A stretch of 64,000 bases of DNA from Proteles cristata cristata. Lineage: Eukaryota; Chordata; Mammalia; Carnivora; Hyaenidae. Positions 21,191 to 32,580 of the stretch are shown here, one piece after another. Made by a program: the position numbers and the translations under genes. How positions within the stretch are numbered: position 1 is the first letter of the stretch; every line of letters begins with the position of its first letter. The stretch is from NCBI GenBank assembly GCA_017311185.1, contig JAESUZ010003392.1, positions 248,001 to 312,000 on the forward strand, given 5' to 3'. The notes under the pieces were generated by a model. It saw nothing but the letters and a program-made list of their open reading frames with translations, was not told where the DNA came from and did not search any database.

Positions 21191-23569
21191 ACATTCTCTC
21201 GAAGCACAGTGGTTTTGAGATCATCCCGTAGCCCTCAGGAGAAGCCTGCCAAGTTGGTGAAGGCCAGGCAGACAGTGGGTAGCTGGGAATGGTTCCCAGA
21301 TAATACTAACTTCCTTCCCTCCTTTCTTCCTTTCTTACCCCCTAGGTTGGCTGTTGCTGCTTTTTACTTTTCGCTCTCCCACCATTTGATCTTTGATGTG
21401 CTTTTTAATGAGATTTCACTCAGGTTAGGGCCTGGCCCTGAGGCTTGCATTTCATATTTGTCTGCCTGTTAGTCCATCGGGCCCGACTGAGACGGGCACC
21501 CGCCATGTGTCCCATTTAGCCCGTGGCCTGTTATGATCTATGCCTTGGTGCCCAAAGAGACACTGTATTTATAGCATCCTGTCTGTTTTTCTCTTGACTT
21601 AACCTTGAGATGATGGCTTTCACTTATTTTGTTGACCCTGCCTGGGGAGCACTTTGATGATTTTTTACATCCCTTTTGCACCCTGTTCCATTTCTCTACA
21701 AATGATACCTCTTTGTCTCCAGGGAAGAACTCTGTCATCTCCATCCACTCACACCCTGATTGGAAACACTGCCTGTGGGAGTGGTAGGCTATCTGGGGTA
21801 GAATGTGCCAGCAGTTCCCGGTTTGTTTTTCCTCAAGCAATTATCTGTGCATGGAATTGGGGACAGGAGGAACCACTAACCTGCCATCTTTTTCCTTGGG
21901 AAGGAGGGGTGTTGGCGTGTTAATATTAAATCACTTGCTGTAGCTCCTTGCATGACTTTTTCTGGTGTTCAGCTCTTTCTGGTTCCTGAATTTTAGGCTA
22001 TTAGATCAGGGCCCTTGTTAGACCTGCCCTCTTGTGTGTTAGGATTTGCTGGGATGATGTTTGGTGGCCCAGATGTAGCTAACAGGGAGGTTGGAAGGAG
22101 TGGACAGCACCTTCTCTAGTAGCCTTTTTCTTATATATTTTTAAAGGTAATGTGTTGGCATGATGGTTAAAACGACTATGTCGAAAACGTCTTTGGGAAG
22201 CTGTGTGAAATAAGCAATGGAAACATCAGTGGGCAGACGGTTGGATGAGGAAAAAGGGTAGTCCAGGGGAGATACCATTTTTATGTGCTGGTTCACCCCA
22301 CCAACCAAGGGTGCAGGTGTGTCCTGCTGCTGGCTCACACTCTCTGCCCACACCTTTGCACATGTCTGTGTTTTATGCTGGTCTTTTACTCATGTATTCT
22401 TCTAAGCATTGAGACACAGTCTGCCATTTCCCCCTTTCCTTTCACAGCAACTTGACTTGCACCTGATGGTTTCTGTAATCCCCATGTGTTGGAGAGTGTG
22501 TATCCGTAGACAAGGAGAGGAAAGGCCCGGGAGCTGGGAGAGGTGGGAGATCCACCTGTGAGTATTGACTGTATGGCTTGGTGGTCTGTGCGCATGGGCC
22601 ACTGAGTTTTGGAATAATTTGTTATGCAGAAATGGATACTATTCCAATGCCTTTTGAGTGAAAAGAGGGTTTTTAGTCTCAGCCACACACTGCACTTAGA
22701 AACAACACCCCACAACCCCCGCCCAGGCCTAGGTCAACAATCCAAATTCCCCTCCTTTAAGCTAGACTCTCTGTGGTAGTTGTGCCCGATGAGTTAGGAT
22801 AGGGTATCAATATTTATTCGTGCTCATGCTGCATGCCCTTATAGGTCACAGCGGTGGCTCTGCTTTTATTCTAAGTACTCAGGGCCCCAAGCTGACCGAT
22901 CAGCTGTTGTCTAGAAATTTTTTGGTCATTATGTCAGAGAGAAAGTGTTCTTGAGGCTCTTGTACTGGTAATTAAATAGTTCAGCTTAGAAGTGAAGGGG
23001 ATCAGAATATCCTATTTGAAAATAAACTACTTTGGCATGAGGATTATTTTGAGCTCAAGGCACTTGAAAAACAGCAAACAGAGCTCTCTCCCTCTCTGCC
23101 TGAAAGCAAGGCATGTGGTTTTTGGGAAGGTATCTGCTCTCTTCTCTTCATCTCCTGAAGAGAATAACTTTTAATCACTGGAGATGACTCTTATCAACAG
23201 AGATGGTACTGCCCTGAGTCTGCATAACAGCCCCACTAAAAAGCCTTTGCCTTCCATTAGTTTCCTGCATATCTTTACCTTCTCGCAACTTACCTTCTCT
23301 AGAGCCCCAAACATCCTTTCCTTTGTCTTGTCACTTTTCCACAATCTGTCACCCTTTGTTAAAATGCTCTCAAGCCTAATTGTTTCTTGGGATTTTCACT
23401 TCTTTTTTTGTGTAGCTCTTATCTTTTGTCAGTTTAACTTGCAGCAGGCATCAGGTACTGAACATAAGAGGGTAGGGAAAAACAGTTTTCCTCCACTGAA
23501 GAAGTGACACACATCATGTCACTGACTATAGCTAGTCATATGGCCATACCTTGGACCCAGAAGCTTTAC
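21191..23569. other. 2.4-kb low-repeat stretch without clear gene
   Basis: The longest stretch in the left half of the window without a repeat I recognise. Frames reach 126 codons (plus, 21092-21472, which begins inside MIR), 109 (minus, 22386-22715) and 107 (plus, 23184-23507), without recognisable domains. It could hold regulatory sequence; nothing in the bases alone shows it. Confidence 0.4.
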
Positions 23570-23780
23570 TGTTTAGTATATGTCAAGCACTGTAACAACT
23601 GCTTGGTATAAATGGTCTCCTTTTCCTTCCCAACAATGTTCTGAAGTAGATATTATCATCTCTCCCATTTTACAAAGAGGGAAACTGAGGTACACATAGG
23701 TTAAGTAATTTGCTAAAGGTGAGGCAGTAGCTGATAGAACCTAGACTCAAACCCCAGACTCCACATGGGGGCCCAAGCTC
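23570..23780 (-). mobile_element. MIR SINE
   Basis: 'tattatcatctctcccattt', 'acaaagagggaaactgaggt', 'acacataggttaagtaattt', 'gctaaaggtgaggcagtagc', 'tcaaaccccagactccacat' is MIR reversed. Confidence 0.88.
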
Positions 23781-24014
23781 CTGCCACCACAGTCGTGAGA
23801 ATCACCAAAGATGGTCTGAAAACATTGAACCTCAATAGAAATATGGGTCAACATCTTGGTATCTTTTCTCCAAGGAAACTCTGGTTTCTATGCAAATTTG
23901 CTGAATTTTAGTCCAGAGGCCTTCCAGCTTCACATATAAAGTGGTAAAGGGAGAGTGGTAGGTGTGGCCGTTATCAAATCCAATTATGTGGCTAAAATTG
24001 AAACAACAACAGCA

Positions 24015-24200
24015 CATGACATTTATCAAGGATTTACAATGTGCCAGATTCAAAGTCCATTACATTTATTTAGTCCTGCTAACACTCCTATAAGGCATAG
24101 GTGCTCTTATTATCCTTATTTTGCCGATGGGGAAATGGAGCTAGAGAGAAGATAGGAAAGTTGCTTTGGATCACATGACTGGTACATGGAGGATACAGCA
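24015..24200 (-). mobile_element. MIR SINE
   Basis: 'caatgtgccagattcaaagt', 'cctataaggcataggtgctc', 'ttattatccttattttgccg', 'atggggaaatggagctagag' is a second reversed MIR, 250 bp from the previous one. Confidence 0.82.
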
Positions 24201-24689
24201 AACCTTTTGGAAAGGTATGGAATTGCAAAGTATTCAGTGGATTAAATCCAATGGATGGATTTTATTTTCTTGCCTAATCTTGTAAGATGGAATCAGATGA
24301 TTTTTAGGAAGGGGATCAGATGTGTTTAGATCTTTCATTAGATGTGTTTCCTAATTTAAATACAGAGCTTGAGGTAGTGGTAAAATGGACAAAGAGAAGT
24401 TTGGAGTTATGGAAGGAAAAAGCCATTGAAGACTCAAAGGGGTTTTTAATAAAGGACAACTATGCTAATGTTTAGAGATGGAAGGTTTTGCATATTCATT
24501 GTCAACAAATGTTTTTAAGAACTTGAAAACATTTGGTTCTCTTAAGTGCCTTGAGTAACCCCCTTCCTGTCTTATTTGCTATACTTTGCACTATTGATTA
24601 GGAAGGGGTGTACTGGGCACTGCTCCACCACCTCTTCCTCCCTGCCCAGTTATCCTAAATTCTGATTTGATAGCTCTGGAATTGGTGAG
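24201..24689. other. No gene or clear repeat
   Basis: A-rich unremarkable sequence between MIR and old L1. Confidence 0.5.
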
Positions 24690-25800
24690 GTTTTTTGTTT
24701 ACTGAAACATTTCAAAAGTAAAGAAAACTTGCAAGTACATTACAAAGAACCGTTCTTTTCCTGAACCATTGAGAGTAAGTCTCATTGCCCGTGATGAGTT
24801 TGTTTTTTTCCTAAAACGAGGATACTCTCTTACATCAGTGGCTCTCGCAGTAGCATCACCTAATAACTTTTAAGCGTCATCCCAGACCCCAGAATCAGAA
24901 ACTCTGGACTGAAGTCCAGCTACCGGTGGACTAGATTCTGATCAACACTGAGGATTACACATCGTGTATTTTGTAGAGTCCCCTATATTACCTCATCACA
25001 ACCATACAAGGGAGGGAATTAATATTGACACATGACTACGATCCACTCCTCCTAGTCCCTTTACATTCTGCCAGTGTCCCCAGTTTTCATGTCTTTTAGA
25101 GCAAAGGGATGACACCCAGACTCTTTCATTGAGTTTCTTTGTCATGTCCATGTAAAATACCCATCAGATTGGAAAAATAGTTCCTTAATCTGTCTTAAGA
25201 TTTTCATAACCTTGACACCTTTGAAGATGATGGGCCAGTTAATTTGTAGAATGTTTCTCAAATTGCATTTGTCTGATGTTTCCTCATGATTAAACTCAGG
25301 TTATGGAGTCTTGCCAGAAATATCACAGATGTGATGCTGCCTTTTTATCATTGCATCCCATTAAGTGGTACACAATTGCAATTTGTTCTGTATCTGATAA
25401 TATTTACTTTAGTTACTTGATTAAAGTGGTGTCCATCAGACTTTTCTACTATAAAATTATTTTTTTCTCTCTGTAATTAATAGGTATTTTGTGGACAAAA
25501 AAATTGAGATTATGTAAATTCACTGTTCTTTATCAACTTGTCATTTATTTGTTTGTTTACCTATCCATTCATTCATCCATTAATATAGGTATGGGACTCA
25601 GATTCCTATTTTATGAATGGATTATAATCTGTTACTGGTATTATTATGATGTTCAAATTGTCTTAGAGTGGGCCAGTGGGAGCCCTTTCAGGGTCGCTTC
25701 TTTGTCCCTTTTATTTGTTGAGGCCTTTCATGCTTTCCGGTATAAGATATTCTAGCCTCATCTTATATTTTCTTTGCCCTGGACCCTGAAATCAACCATT
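24690..25800 (-). mobile_element. Old L1 (L1M class) 3' region
   Basis: 'acatttcaaaagtaaagaaa', 'ccagttttcatgtcttttag', 'ttttcataaccttgacacct', 'gataatatttactttagtta', 'agcctcatcttatattttct' and 'gaaatcaaccattcctctaa' follow an ancient L1 3' consensus as I remember it. A MER5-like element interrupts it. Boundaries and orientation are approximate. Confidence 0.5.
24836..24950. mobile_element. MER5A-like hAT DNA transposon remnant
   Basis: It starts CAGTGGCTCTCG and ends CACTG, so the 5-bp ends are inverted. Inside are 'tagcatcacctaataacttt' and 'ccccagaatcagaaactctg', as in MER5A. About 115 bp, inserted in old L1. Confidence 0.65.
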
Positions 25801-25834
25801 CCTCTAAGGAACCCTAGTTTCATTTTGTTTCTTT

Positions 25835-25870
25835 CTCCCTTCCTTCCATCCATCCTTCCTTCCTTCCTTG
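25835..25870. repeat. (TTCC)n/(ATCC)n microsatellite
   Basis: ccttccttccatccatccttccttccttcc type tetranucleotide run. Confidence 0.93.
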
Positions 25871-26219
25871 TGGAAAACACTATTTAAAAATCAAGATCTG
25901 TTATACTAGGTGTGCTCATTATTCCTGGTGTGTTACTACTTCCAGGTCTACTTACTAGACAGAACTAGGAATTGTGTGTGTATATTTATACCTATATTTG
26001 TTTGATTATCTAGCTATTCATACTTAAACCCACGAGTTCACATTGATGTCTTCTATTCCAGTCCAACACCAGATTGTATTCTAGTTTTCTCCCTTTCTAT
26101 ATTTGTAGCTCCTTGTCTGAAGGTGAGAAGTCTGGTTCCCACTATCTTTACTTTTTCCTGTATTTGATCAACTTTGCTGTCTATATAACCAATTTCTCCT
26201 CACCTCTGCTACCCTACTT
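25871..26219. other. No gene recognised
   Basis: AT-rich. A 92-codon plus frame (26074-26352) begins here and runs into the degenerate repeat; no domain is visible. Confidence 0.4.
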
Positions 26220-26565
26220 CCTACATGGATACTCTCCCCATTCTTTTTGGGCTCTGACACCTGTGCCCATACCTGCTGCTGCTCTGGGCTGCACAGATGC
26301 CCCTTACCCAACTTGGGCGTGGATGCCCCATGTGGGCCACTTTCCTATCTAGATGACTTCCCTACCTTGCTCAGACTCTGATGCTTTGTCCTGGGCTGTC
26401 CCTTACATGCACCCATGGATGATCTCCCCACTCAGCTACAGCTCTGATACCCTGCTCTGCTGCCCTTCTTCCCCTACTCAGTCTCTGAAGTTGCATACTG
26501 GGATGGACCACCAACCTTTCTCCATCTCTTGTGAATGTCTTATTTGCTGCACCTGCCTTCAATAA
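26220..26565. repeat. Degenerate tandem-repeat segment, ~62-67 bp period
   Basis: The phrase gctctgacac/actctgatgc/gctctgatac recurs at about 26,251, 26,375 and 26,441, that is 124 (about 2 x 62) and 66 bp apart. Each is followed by a tgctctgggct/tcctgggctg/ctgctctgct segment and preceded by a 'gat-ctccccactc' like segment. Units are too decayed to define a consensus by eye. Confidence 0.45.
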
Positions 26566-27729
26566 ACCATCTAGGACTATTTCCCTCTATCCTCTCCATC
26601 CCCTCTCCTCCCCTCTATATAAGAATGATTTCCTTTCCCTGGTAAGGTTCCACCACCTCACTCTGGGCTATAGCAAATTCTTCCCTCACCCAGGACTTTT
26701 GGATTGAATTGTTTGGAAAGGAATGGGAAGGGGAAGAAGAGGAAGAGGAAAATACAATCAGGTTTAAATGTACTTTTAAACTCAAATTATTTATCCATAA
26801 TACCAGTAGATTTACTTTATCATTTGTTTATAGGGTACAGAAGCATTTCCATTTTATCATGAGGCTTATGAACCATGTACTTCCTTAAAATAATAAAGTC
26901 TTTATTATATACGTGTGTATATATATACACATACATAAATCAGGTTCTTAGAGACATTCCAGATGTTTTTCCTGCTCAGGGAAAATTTGGATAATATGGT
27001 AGAATAGAAGCATTGTTTGTTTTTGGTTCTCTGAGATTCCTTGATTTTAAAATCTGCACAGTGTTTTTACTCTTGTTATTTTTATTTTTCATGTCATAGT
27101 TGTATTATATCTGTGTGTTTCCTGCATGTTTCTCACCTTCACTAGACTCACTAATGTCTCTCACTTGTGTCCAGAGGGCTTTTCACTTCTCCAGTGCTCA
27201 GATCTGTGGGCTTGGGTCACCCTTCAGAGGCAGCAACTAAGAGCTCAAAATACAAAGGAGACTGCTTATAAAAATGTCAGATGAAAGAGTTAGATGCAAG
27301 ATTTGAAAGCAGGCTTGCGGGATGTCATTTTTTCTGTTTTTATAAATTATGGCTGAAATGGGAAAGAAGGATGAGGAATTTGAAGGACTGAGGGAAGAGA
27401 GAAGAGTGAGAGACCCTTTTTGGTCTGGTTTGGAGGCAGAGGGATGGCATGGCATGCTGTGGAGAGTGCCAGGCAATCCTGGGTTGGCAGACTCAGCTAA
27501 CCCTCTTGTTTTTGTCAACAGTCAGGGGCTGGCCTCTTGTGGCCATGAGTTTCTGCATCAAAGTGACACTTATGTGAGCCTTGGAGTTTCAGTTCAGTCT
27601 CTTTCCCTGTCCCAACTATAACTAGCTGCTGGTCATGGGCCATTGTGCCTTTGGTGATAGGGACTAGGGAAATTGCAATTCTTGTGAAGTAGAGATGGTG
27701 GTATGAAGAGAAAGCCTTGATTTTTGACC
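26566..27729. other. No gene confirmed; 18-bp TA-rich palindrome
   Basis: TGTGTATATATATACACA at 26914-26931 is a perfect palindrome. A 90-codon plus frame (27349-27621) and a 93-codon minus frame (27237-27518) overlap, so neither is convincing. Confidence 0.45.
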
Positions 27730-27746
27730 AAGATGGGGGCTAAGTG

Positions 27747-27951
27747 ACATGCGGTGCCTGGGTGGCTCAGTTGTCTGTGTGTGCAAATCTTGATTTTGGC
27801 TCAGGTCATGATCTCATGGTTTGCGGGATCAAGCCCTGTGTTGGGTTCTGTGTTGACAGTGTGGAGCCTTCTTGGGATTCTGCCTTTCCCTCTCTCTATG
27901 CCCATCCCCTGCACATGCTGTCTCTCAAGATAAATAAACATTAAAACAGAA
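27747..27951 (+). mobile_element. CAN-SINE with 17-bp TSD
   Basis: Plus copy: 'ggtgcctgggtggctcagtt', 'gctcaggtcatgatctcatg', 'gagccttcttgggattctgc', tail 'agataaataaacattaaaac'. Flanks AAGATGGGGGCTAAGTG (27730-27746) and AAGATGGTGGCTAAGTG (27952-27968), one mismatch. Confidence 0.95.
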
Positions 27952-28170
27952 AAGATGGTGGCTAAGTGGAGTTTGGACAGAACCAGTGAAAAATCTTCCC
28001 TTGGGCCAGGATGGGGGTGAACTCATACTCCCTGTTATATTATTGCTATTGTAGTAGATGTGTATGGAAATTAAGATATTAGTACAGAATGGTAGAGCAT
28101 AAATAATAAAATCCCCCCAACCCAATTCTGTTAATATTATGAAAGCATAATTCTAACTAATAGGTCTGTA

Positions 28171-28671
28171 CAGATGGTCCCAAACTTATGTGGTTTGACT
28201 TAGATTCTTTTACTTTGTGATGGTATGAAAGTGATATGCATTCAGTAGAAACTATACTTTGAATTTTTAATTTTTACCTTTTCCTGGGCTAGTGATAGAT
28301 GCGGTAAGATACTCTCTCATGATGCTGGACAGCAGCAGTGAGCCAGTTTCCAGTCTGTCATGTCATCACGAGGGTAAACACTTGATAGACTTACAACCAT
28401 TCTGTACCATAGAGCTATTTTGTATGCTTTCAGTATAGTATTAAATAAAATATATTAGATATTCAATACTTTATTATAAAATAGGATTTGTGTTAGGTGA
28501 TTTTGTCTGACTGTAGGCTAATGTAAGTATTCTAAGCAAATTTAAGGTGGGCTGAACTCTGAAGTTTGGTAGGTTAGGTGTATTATCTAACTTGCATTTT
28601 TTACTTCTGACATTTTCAATTTATGGTGGGTTTATTGGGATGTAACCCCATTGTAACTCAAGAGAGATCTG
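28171..28671. mobile_element. Tigger/pogo-type DNA transposon (non-autonomous)
   Basis: It is flanked by TA on both sides (28169-28170, 28672-28673). The left end CAGATggtcccaaacTTA mirrors the reverse complement of the right end CAGATctctcttgagTTA. Interior phrases 'gatatgcattcagtagaaac', 'ttgtgttaggtgattttgtc', 'gtaggctaatgtaagtattc' and 'ggtaggttaggtgtattatc' follow a Tigger-related consensus. No transposase frame remains. About 500 bp. Confidence 0.82.
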
Positions 28672-28799
28672 TACCTCAATTCATTGATTTATAGACTTTA
28701 TATTATATTTATTGGCAGTTTAGTAAAAACAAATGAAGATGAAATTCACTTCTATTACCCTTTGATCTTTCTTCCTCCCAGTTTTAAAATTAATTTTTT

Positions 28800-29024
28800 G
28801 GGGCGCCTGGGTGCCTTAGTCGGTTAAGTGTCCGACTTTCGCTTAGGTCATGATCTCGCGGTTCGTGGGTTCGAGCCCGGCATCGGGCTCTGTGCTGACT
28901 GCCAGCTCAGAGCCGGGAGCCTGTTTCAGTCTGTGACTCCCTCTCTCTCTGACCCTCCCCTGCTCACGCTGTCTCTGTCTCTCTCTCTCTCCTAGAAATA
29001 AATAAAACATTAAAAAAAAATTTT
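28800..29024 (+). mobile_element. CAN-SINE, young subfamily, intact B box
   Basis: Plus copy starting ggggcgcctgggtgccttag, with 'gtgggttcgagcccggcatc' (B box GGTTCGAGCCC intact), 'gctgactgccagctcagagc', 'ctgtttcagtctgtgactcc', and tail 'cctagaaataaataaaacat'. Flanks are tttaaaattaatttt-like on both sides. Confidence 0.96.
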
Positions 29025-29169
29025 TTTAAAAATTAATTTTCTAATTTCTAATCTGTATGAAAAATTTAGTGCCTCAGCACTTCCTATTGTATTTCCTTCA
29101 CCTACCTCCCAGCTGATCAACTGTACTGATACATTTTTATTGATAAGATTTGGTGATTATATTTCATTT

Positions 29170-29249
29170 AAAAAATATAATTTATTGTCAGTTTGGTTTC
29201 AATATAACACCCAGTGCTCATCCCAGCAAGTTCCCTCCTCAATGCCCAT
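29170..29249 (-). mobile_element. Very short L1 3'UTR insertion
   Basis: 'taatttattgtcagtttggt', 'ttcaatataacacccagtgc', 'tcatcccagcaagttccctc', 'ctcaatgccca' is the last ~80 bp of a carnivore L1 read backwards. atttaaaaaatat on the left and attttaattaaatat on the right may be a target-site duplication. Confidence 0.78.
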
Positions 29250-30384
29250 TTTAATTAAATATCAAGATTCAATAGCATTTGTAATATTTTTTGTGGGACT
29301 ACTTAATATTATTACACCTTTAGAAAAAGACATATAATATATCACCAAACTTTGACCAAAGGAAGATACTCCAAGTTGCAAGGATTCTTTGAACAATTAT
29401 GCCTTGATTTGCTTCACATTTGGAATACAACTTTCTAGGAACACATAATTGCTTCAGTTAAAATTTATAATTGCCTTCATTTTTTTCCTTGTTGACTGGA
29501 GGAACATGTGCTTTTGCTACCATATATCTAATCTCAGTCAGCTTTTTAAAGCAAACCACTTGTCGAATTTCTCTAATGTTTTTCTAGGCCTGCCTGATGC
29601 ACACATGTCAGCCCAAGATTACTTTGCTTTGTATTTCAAGTTGATTGTACTGTTTTGTAGGATCCTATGTCTTACTTTTAATTTTTTTCCCATGCTTTGT
29701 CTTAGTGGAGTATACACTCAATAAATTTTTCAGAAAGTGTTTATGGAAGTTAAACTTTCTAAGTTAAAGCATGTCTGAAAAATGTCTTTGCCCTTGAACT
29801 TGATTGATGGTTTGGCTCAGTATAGAATGCTACATTCAAAATCATTTTTCCTTCTGAACTTTGAAAGCACTGTTTCATTGTTTTCTAGTTCCAAAATAGC
29901 CATAAGATATTTTAAATTAAAAAAAAAATCTGTCTAGGGCCACTTGGGTGGTTCAGTCAGTGAAGCATCCAACTTCCACTCAGGTCATGATCCCATGGTT
30001 TGTGAGTTTGAGCCCCACGTTGGGCTTACTGCTGTCAGTGCAGAGCCCACTTGGGTTTGGGAACTTCATCCTCCTCTCTCTCTGCCCTTTCCTTGCTCAT
30101 ACATGCACACCACCCAATCTCTCCCTCTCTCTTGCTCTCAAAAAAAGTCTCTATTGCAGGTAAACTGTTTTGCCTCATTCTAGATTTGCATTTAGATTTA
30201 ATATTCTTAAATATGAGGAGGGTTGTGAGGGCTTAAGTATTTCATCAGTTTGAGGAAATTTTCCTTGATGATTTCTGTGATTCATTTATTCCTTGAATAT
30301 TTTTGGTTTCTTTTCTGTAGCTTCTTTTGGATGTATATGACCCTCTTGATCCGTCCTCTCTTACCTTCTCTCTCCTTTTCCCCT
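29250..30384 (-). mobile_element. Probable ancient L1/HAL1 fragment, partly unique
   Basis: From about 29,750, 'acttgattgatggtttggct', 'cagtatagaatgctacattc', 'gaaagcactgtttcattgtt' and, after the SINE, 'atttcatcagtttgaggaaa' and 'tttctgtgattcatttattc' resemble reversed ORF1-side sequence of ancient L1 or HAL1. 29,250-29,750 has no clear match. Confidence 0.42.
29937..30147 (+). mobile_element. CAN-SINE, diverged
   Basis: Plus copy: 'gggccacttgggtggttcag', 'ctcaggtcatgatcccatgg', 'gagcccacttgggtttggga', CT-rich tail. It is the most diverged of the plus copies in this part. Confidence 0.88.
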
Positions 30385-30962
30385 CCAGCTTTATTGAGAT
30401 AGAATTGGCAAATAAAAATTGTATATACTTAAGGTGAACAACAACATTATTCAGTGTGATATATTATATACACTGTGAAATGGTAGCCACAGTCAAGCTA
30501 ATTAACATGTATGTCACCTCCCATAGTTGCCTTTTGTGTGTATGTGTGTGTGACTGTGTGTTGAGAATACTCTTTTAGCAAATTTCAAGTGTACAATGCA
30601 GTCACCATGTTGTACATTAAGTCTCTAGAACTTCATCTTTGCACCCTTTGACCCACCTTCCCCAAACCTTTCTCCCTCACCTTTCCACTTCTTAGCCCCT
30701 GGTAACTACAGTTCTGTTCTCTGGTTCTATGAGTTTGACTTTTTTAGATTCCATATATAAGTGGGATCATATAATATTCCTGTGTGTACACATTTCTTTA
30801 TCCACTCATCCATTGTTTCAGTTTCAATCTGCCTGTTGTGAATAATGTGCTGCAGTGCACATAGGTGTGCAGATACCTTTGGAAATACCGATTTCATTTC
30901 CTTTGGATATATACTCAGTAGTTGGATGGCAGATTATATGGTAGTTGTATGTTTAATTTTTT

Positions 30963-31174
30963 TTTTTAAATGTTTTATTTACTTCTAGGAGAGAGAGAGA
31001 GACAGCATGAGCAGGGGAGGGTCAGAGAGAGAGGGAGTCACAGACTGAAACAGGCTCCCGGCTCTGAGCTGGCAGTCAGCACAGAGCCCGACGCGGGGCT
31101 CGAACCCACAAACCTCGAGATCATGACCTAAGCGAAAGTCGGACGCTTAACCGACTAAGCCACCCAGGCGCCCC
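30963..31174 (-). mobile_element. CAN-SINE, young subfamily, perfect 16-bp TSD
   Basis: Minus copy with 'tcacagactgaaacaggctc', 'gctggcagtcagcacagagc', intact reversed B box and head 'ctaagccacccaggcgcccc'. Flanks GTATGTTTAATTTTTT at 30947-30962 and 31175-31190 are identical. Confidence 0.97.
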
Positions 31175-32135
31175 GTATGTTTAATTTTTTGAGGAACTTC
31201 CATACTGTTTTCCATAATGGCTGTACCAATTTACATTTACACCAATAATGTAAAAGGATTCCCCTTTCTTCACACCCTTGCCAATACTTCTATCTCTTGT
31301 CTTTATGATAATAGCCATTTTAATAAGTGTGAAGTGATTTCTCATTGTGGTTTTGATTTCTACCTCTCTGATGATTAGTCATCTTGAGAACCTTTTCATG
31401 TACCTCTTGGCCATATGTATTTCTTATTTGGAAAAATGTCTATTCAGGTCTTTGGCCCATTTTTAAAAACTGAGTTATTTGGTCTTTGTGTGAGTTTTTT
31501 TTCGGTAGTGAGTTGTGTATTGAAATAGATTTTGGGTATTAAACTTTAATCAGTTATTTGGTTTGCAGATATTTTCTTCCATTTCTAAGTTGCATTTTTA
31601 TTTTGCTGATTGTTTCCTTTGCTGTGTAGAAACTTTTAGTTTGCTGAGGTATCACTTTTGTTTTCTTTTGTTGCTTGTGCTTTTGGTGTCCTAGTAAAAA
31701 AAAATCACCAATGTCAAGGAAATTTTCCCCAGTTTTCCTCTAGGAGTTTTATGGTTTCAGGCCTATATTTAAGTCTTTAATCCAGTTTGAGTTGATTTTT
31801 GTATATGGTGTAATATAAGAGTCCAACTTAATTGTTTTGTGTTTGGATGTCTAGTTTTCCCAGCACCATATTGAATAGTGTATACACTTTCCCCATTGTG
31901 TATTCTTGTCATTTTTGTCATAGATTAAGTTTACCATGTATATGTAGCTTTATTTCTGGGTTTTCAGTTGTCTTCCATTGGTCCATGTGTTAGTTTTTAT
32001 GCCTGTACCATACTGTTTTGAATAATGAAATCAGTAAATGCAATGCCTCCAGGTTTGTTCTATTTTCTCATGATTTGGCCATTCAGGGTCTTTTCTGGTT
32101 CCATACGAGTTTTATAGTTAAAAAAAAAATTCTGT

Positions 32136-32331
32136 GGGGCGCCTGGGTGGCTCAGTCATTTAAGCGTCTGGCTTTGGCTCAGGTCATGATCTCACTGTTG
32201 GTGGGTTTGAGCCCTGCGTCGGTCTCTGTGCTGACAGCTCAGAACCTGGAGCCTGCTTTGGATTCTGTGGCTCCTTCTCTCTCTGCCCCTCCTCCACTCA
32301 TTCTCTTTCTTTCTCAAGAATATTAAAAATT
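32136..32331 (+). mobile_element. CAN-SINE, first of a same-site pair
   Basis: Plus copy: 'ggggcgcctgggtggctcag', 'gacagctcagaacctggagc', tail 'aagaatattaaaaattaaaa'. Flanked by aaaaaaaaattctgt at 32121-32135 and again at 32333-32347. Confidence 0.95.
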
Positions 32332-32350
32332 AAAAAAAAAATTCTGTCAT

Positions 32351-32580
32351 GGGGCACCTGGGTGGCTCTGTCAGTTAAACATCCAACTTCGGCTTAGGTC
32401 ATGATCTCATGTTGTGGGTTTGAGCCCAAGTTGGGCTCTGTGCTGACAGCTAGCTCAGATCCTGGAGCCTGCTTCAGATTGTGTGTCTCCCTCTCTCTCT
32501 GACCTTTCCCTGCTCACACTGTCTCTCTCTCTCTCAAAAATAAAGAAAACATTAAAACATTATTAAAATTTTTTAAAAAT
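32351..32580 (+). mobile_element. CAN-SINE, second of a same-site pair
   Basis: Plus copy: 'ggggcacctgggtggctctg', 'gctgacagctagctcagatc', 'tgacctttccctgctcacac', long A/T tail. The target phrase aattctgt appears a third time after it (32586). Its middle is intermediate between the older form and the young 'ctgactgccagctcagagcc' form. Confidence 0.94.

Noticed and set aside
27349..27621. 90-codon plus frame with charged N-terminus
   Set aside because: A 93-codon frame overlaps it on the other strand, and no family or splice context supports it.
28800..28900. tRNA-like sequence with A and B boxes
   Set aside because: It is the tRNA-derived head of a SINE, not a functional tRNA gene; the same holds for the other SINE heads.
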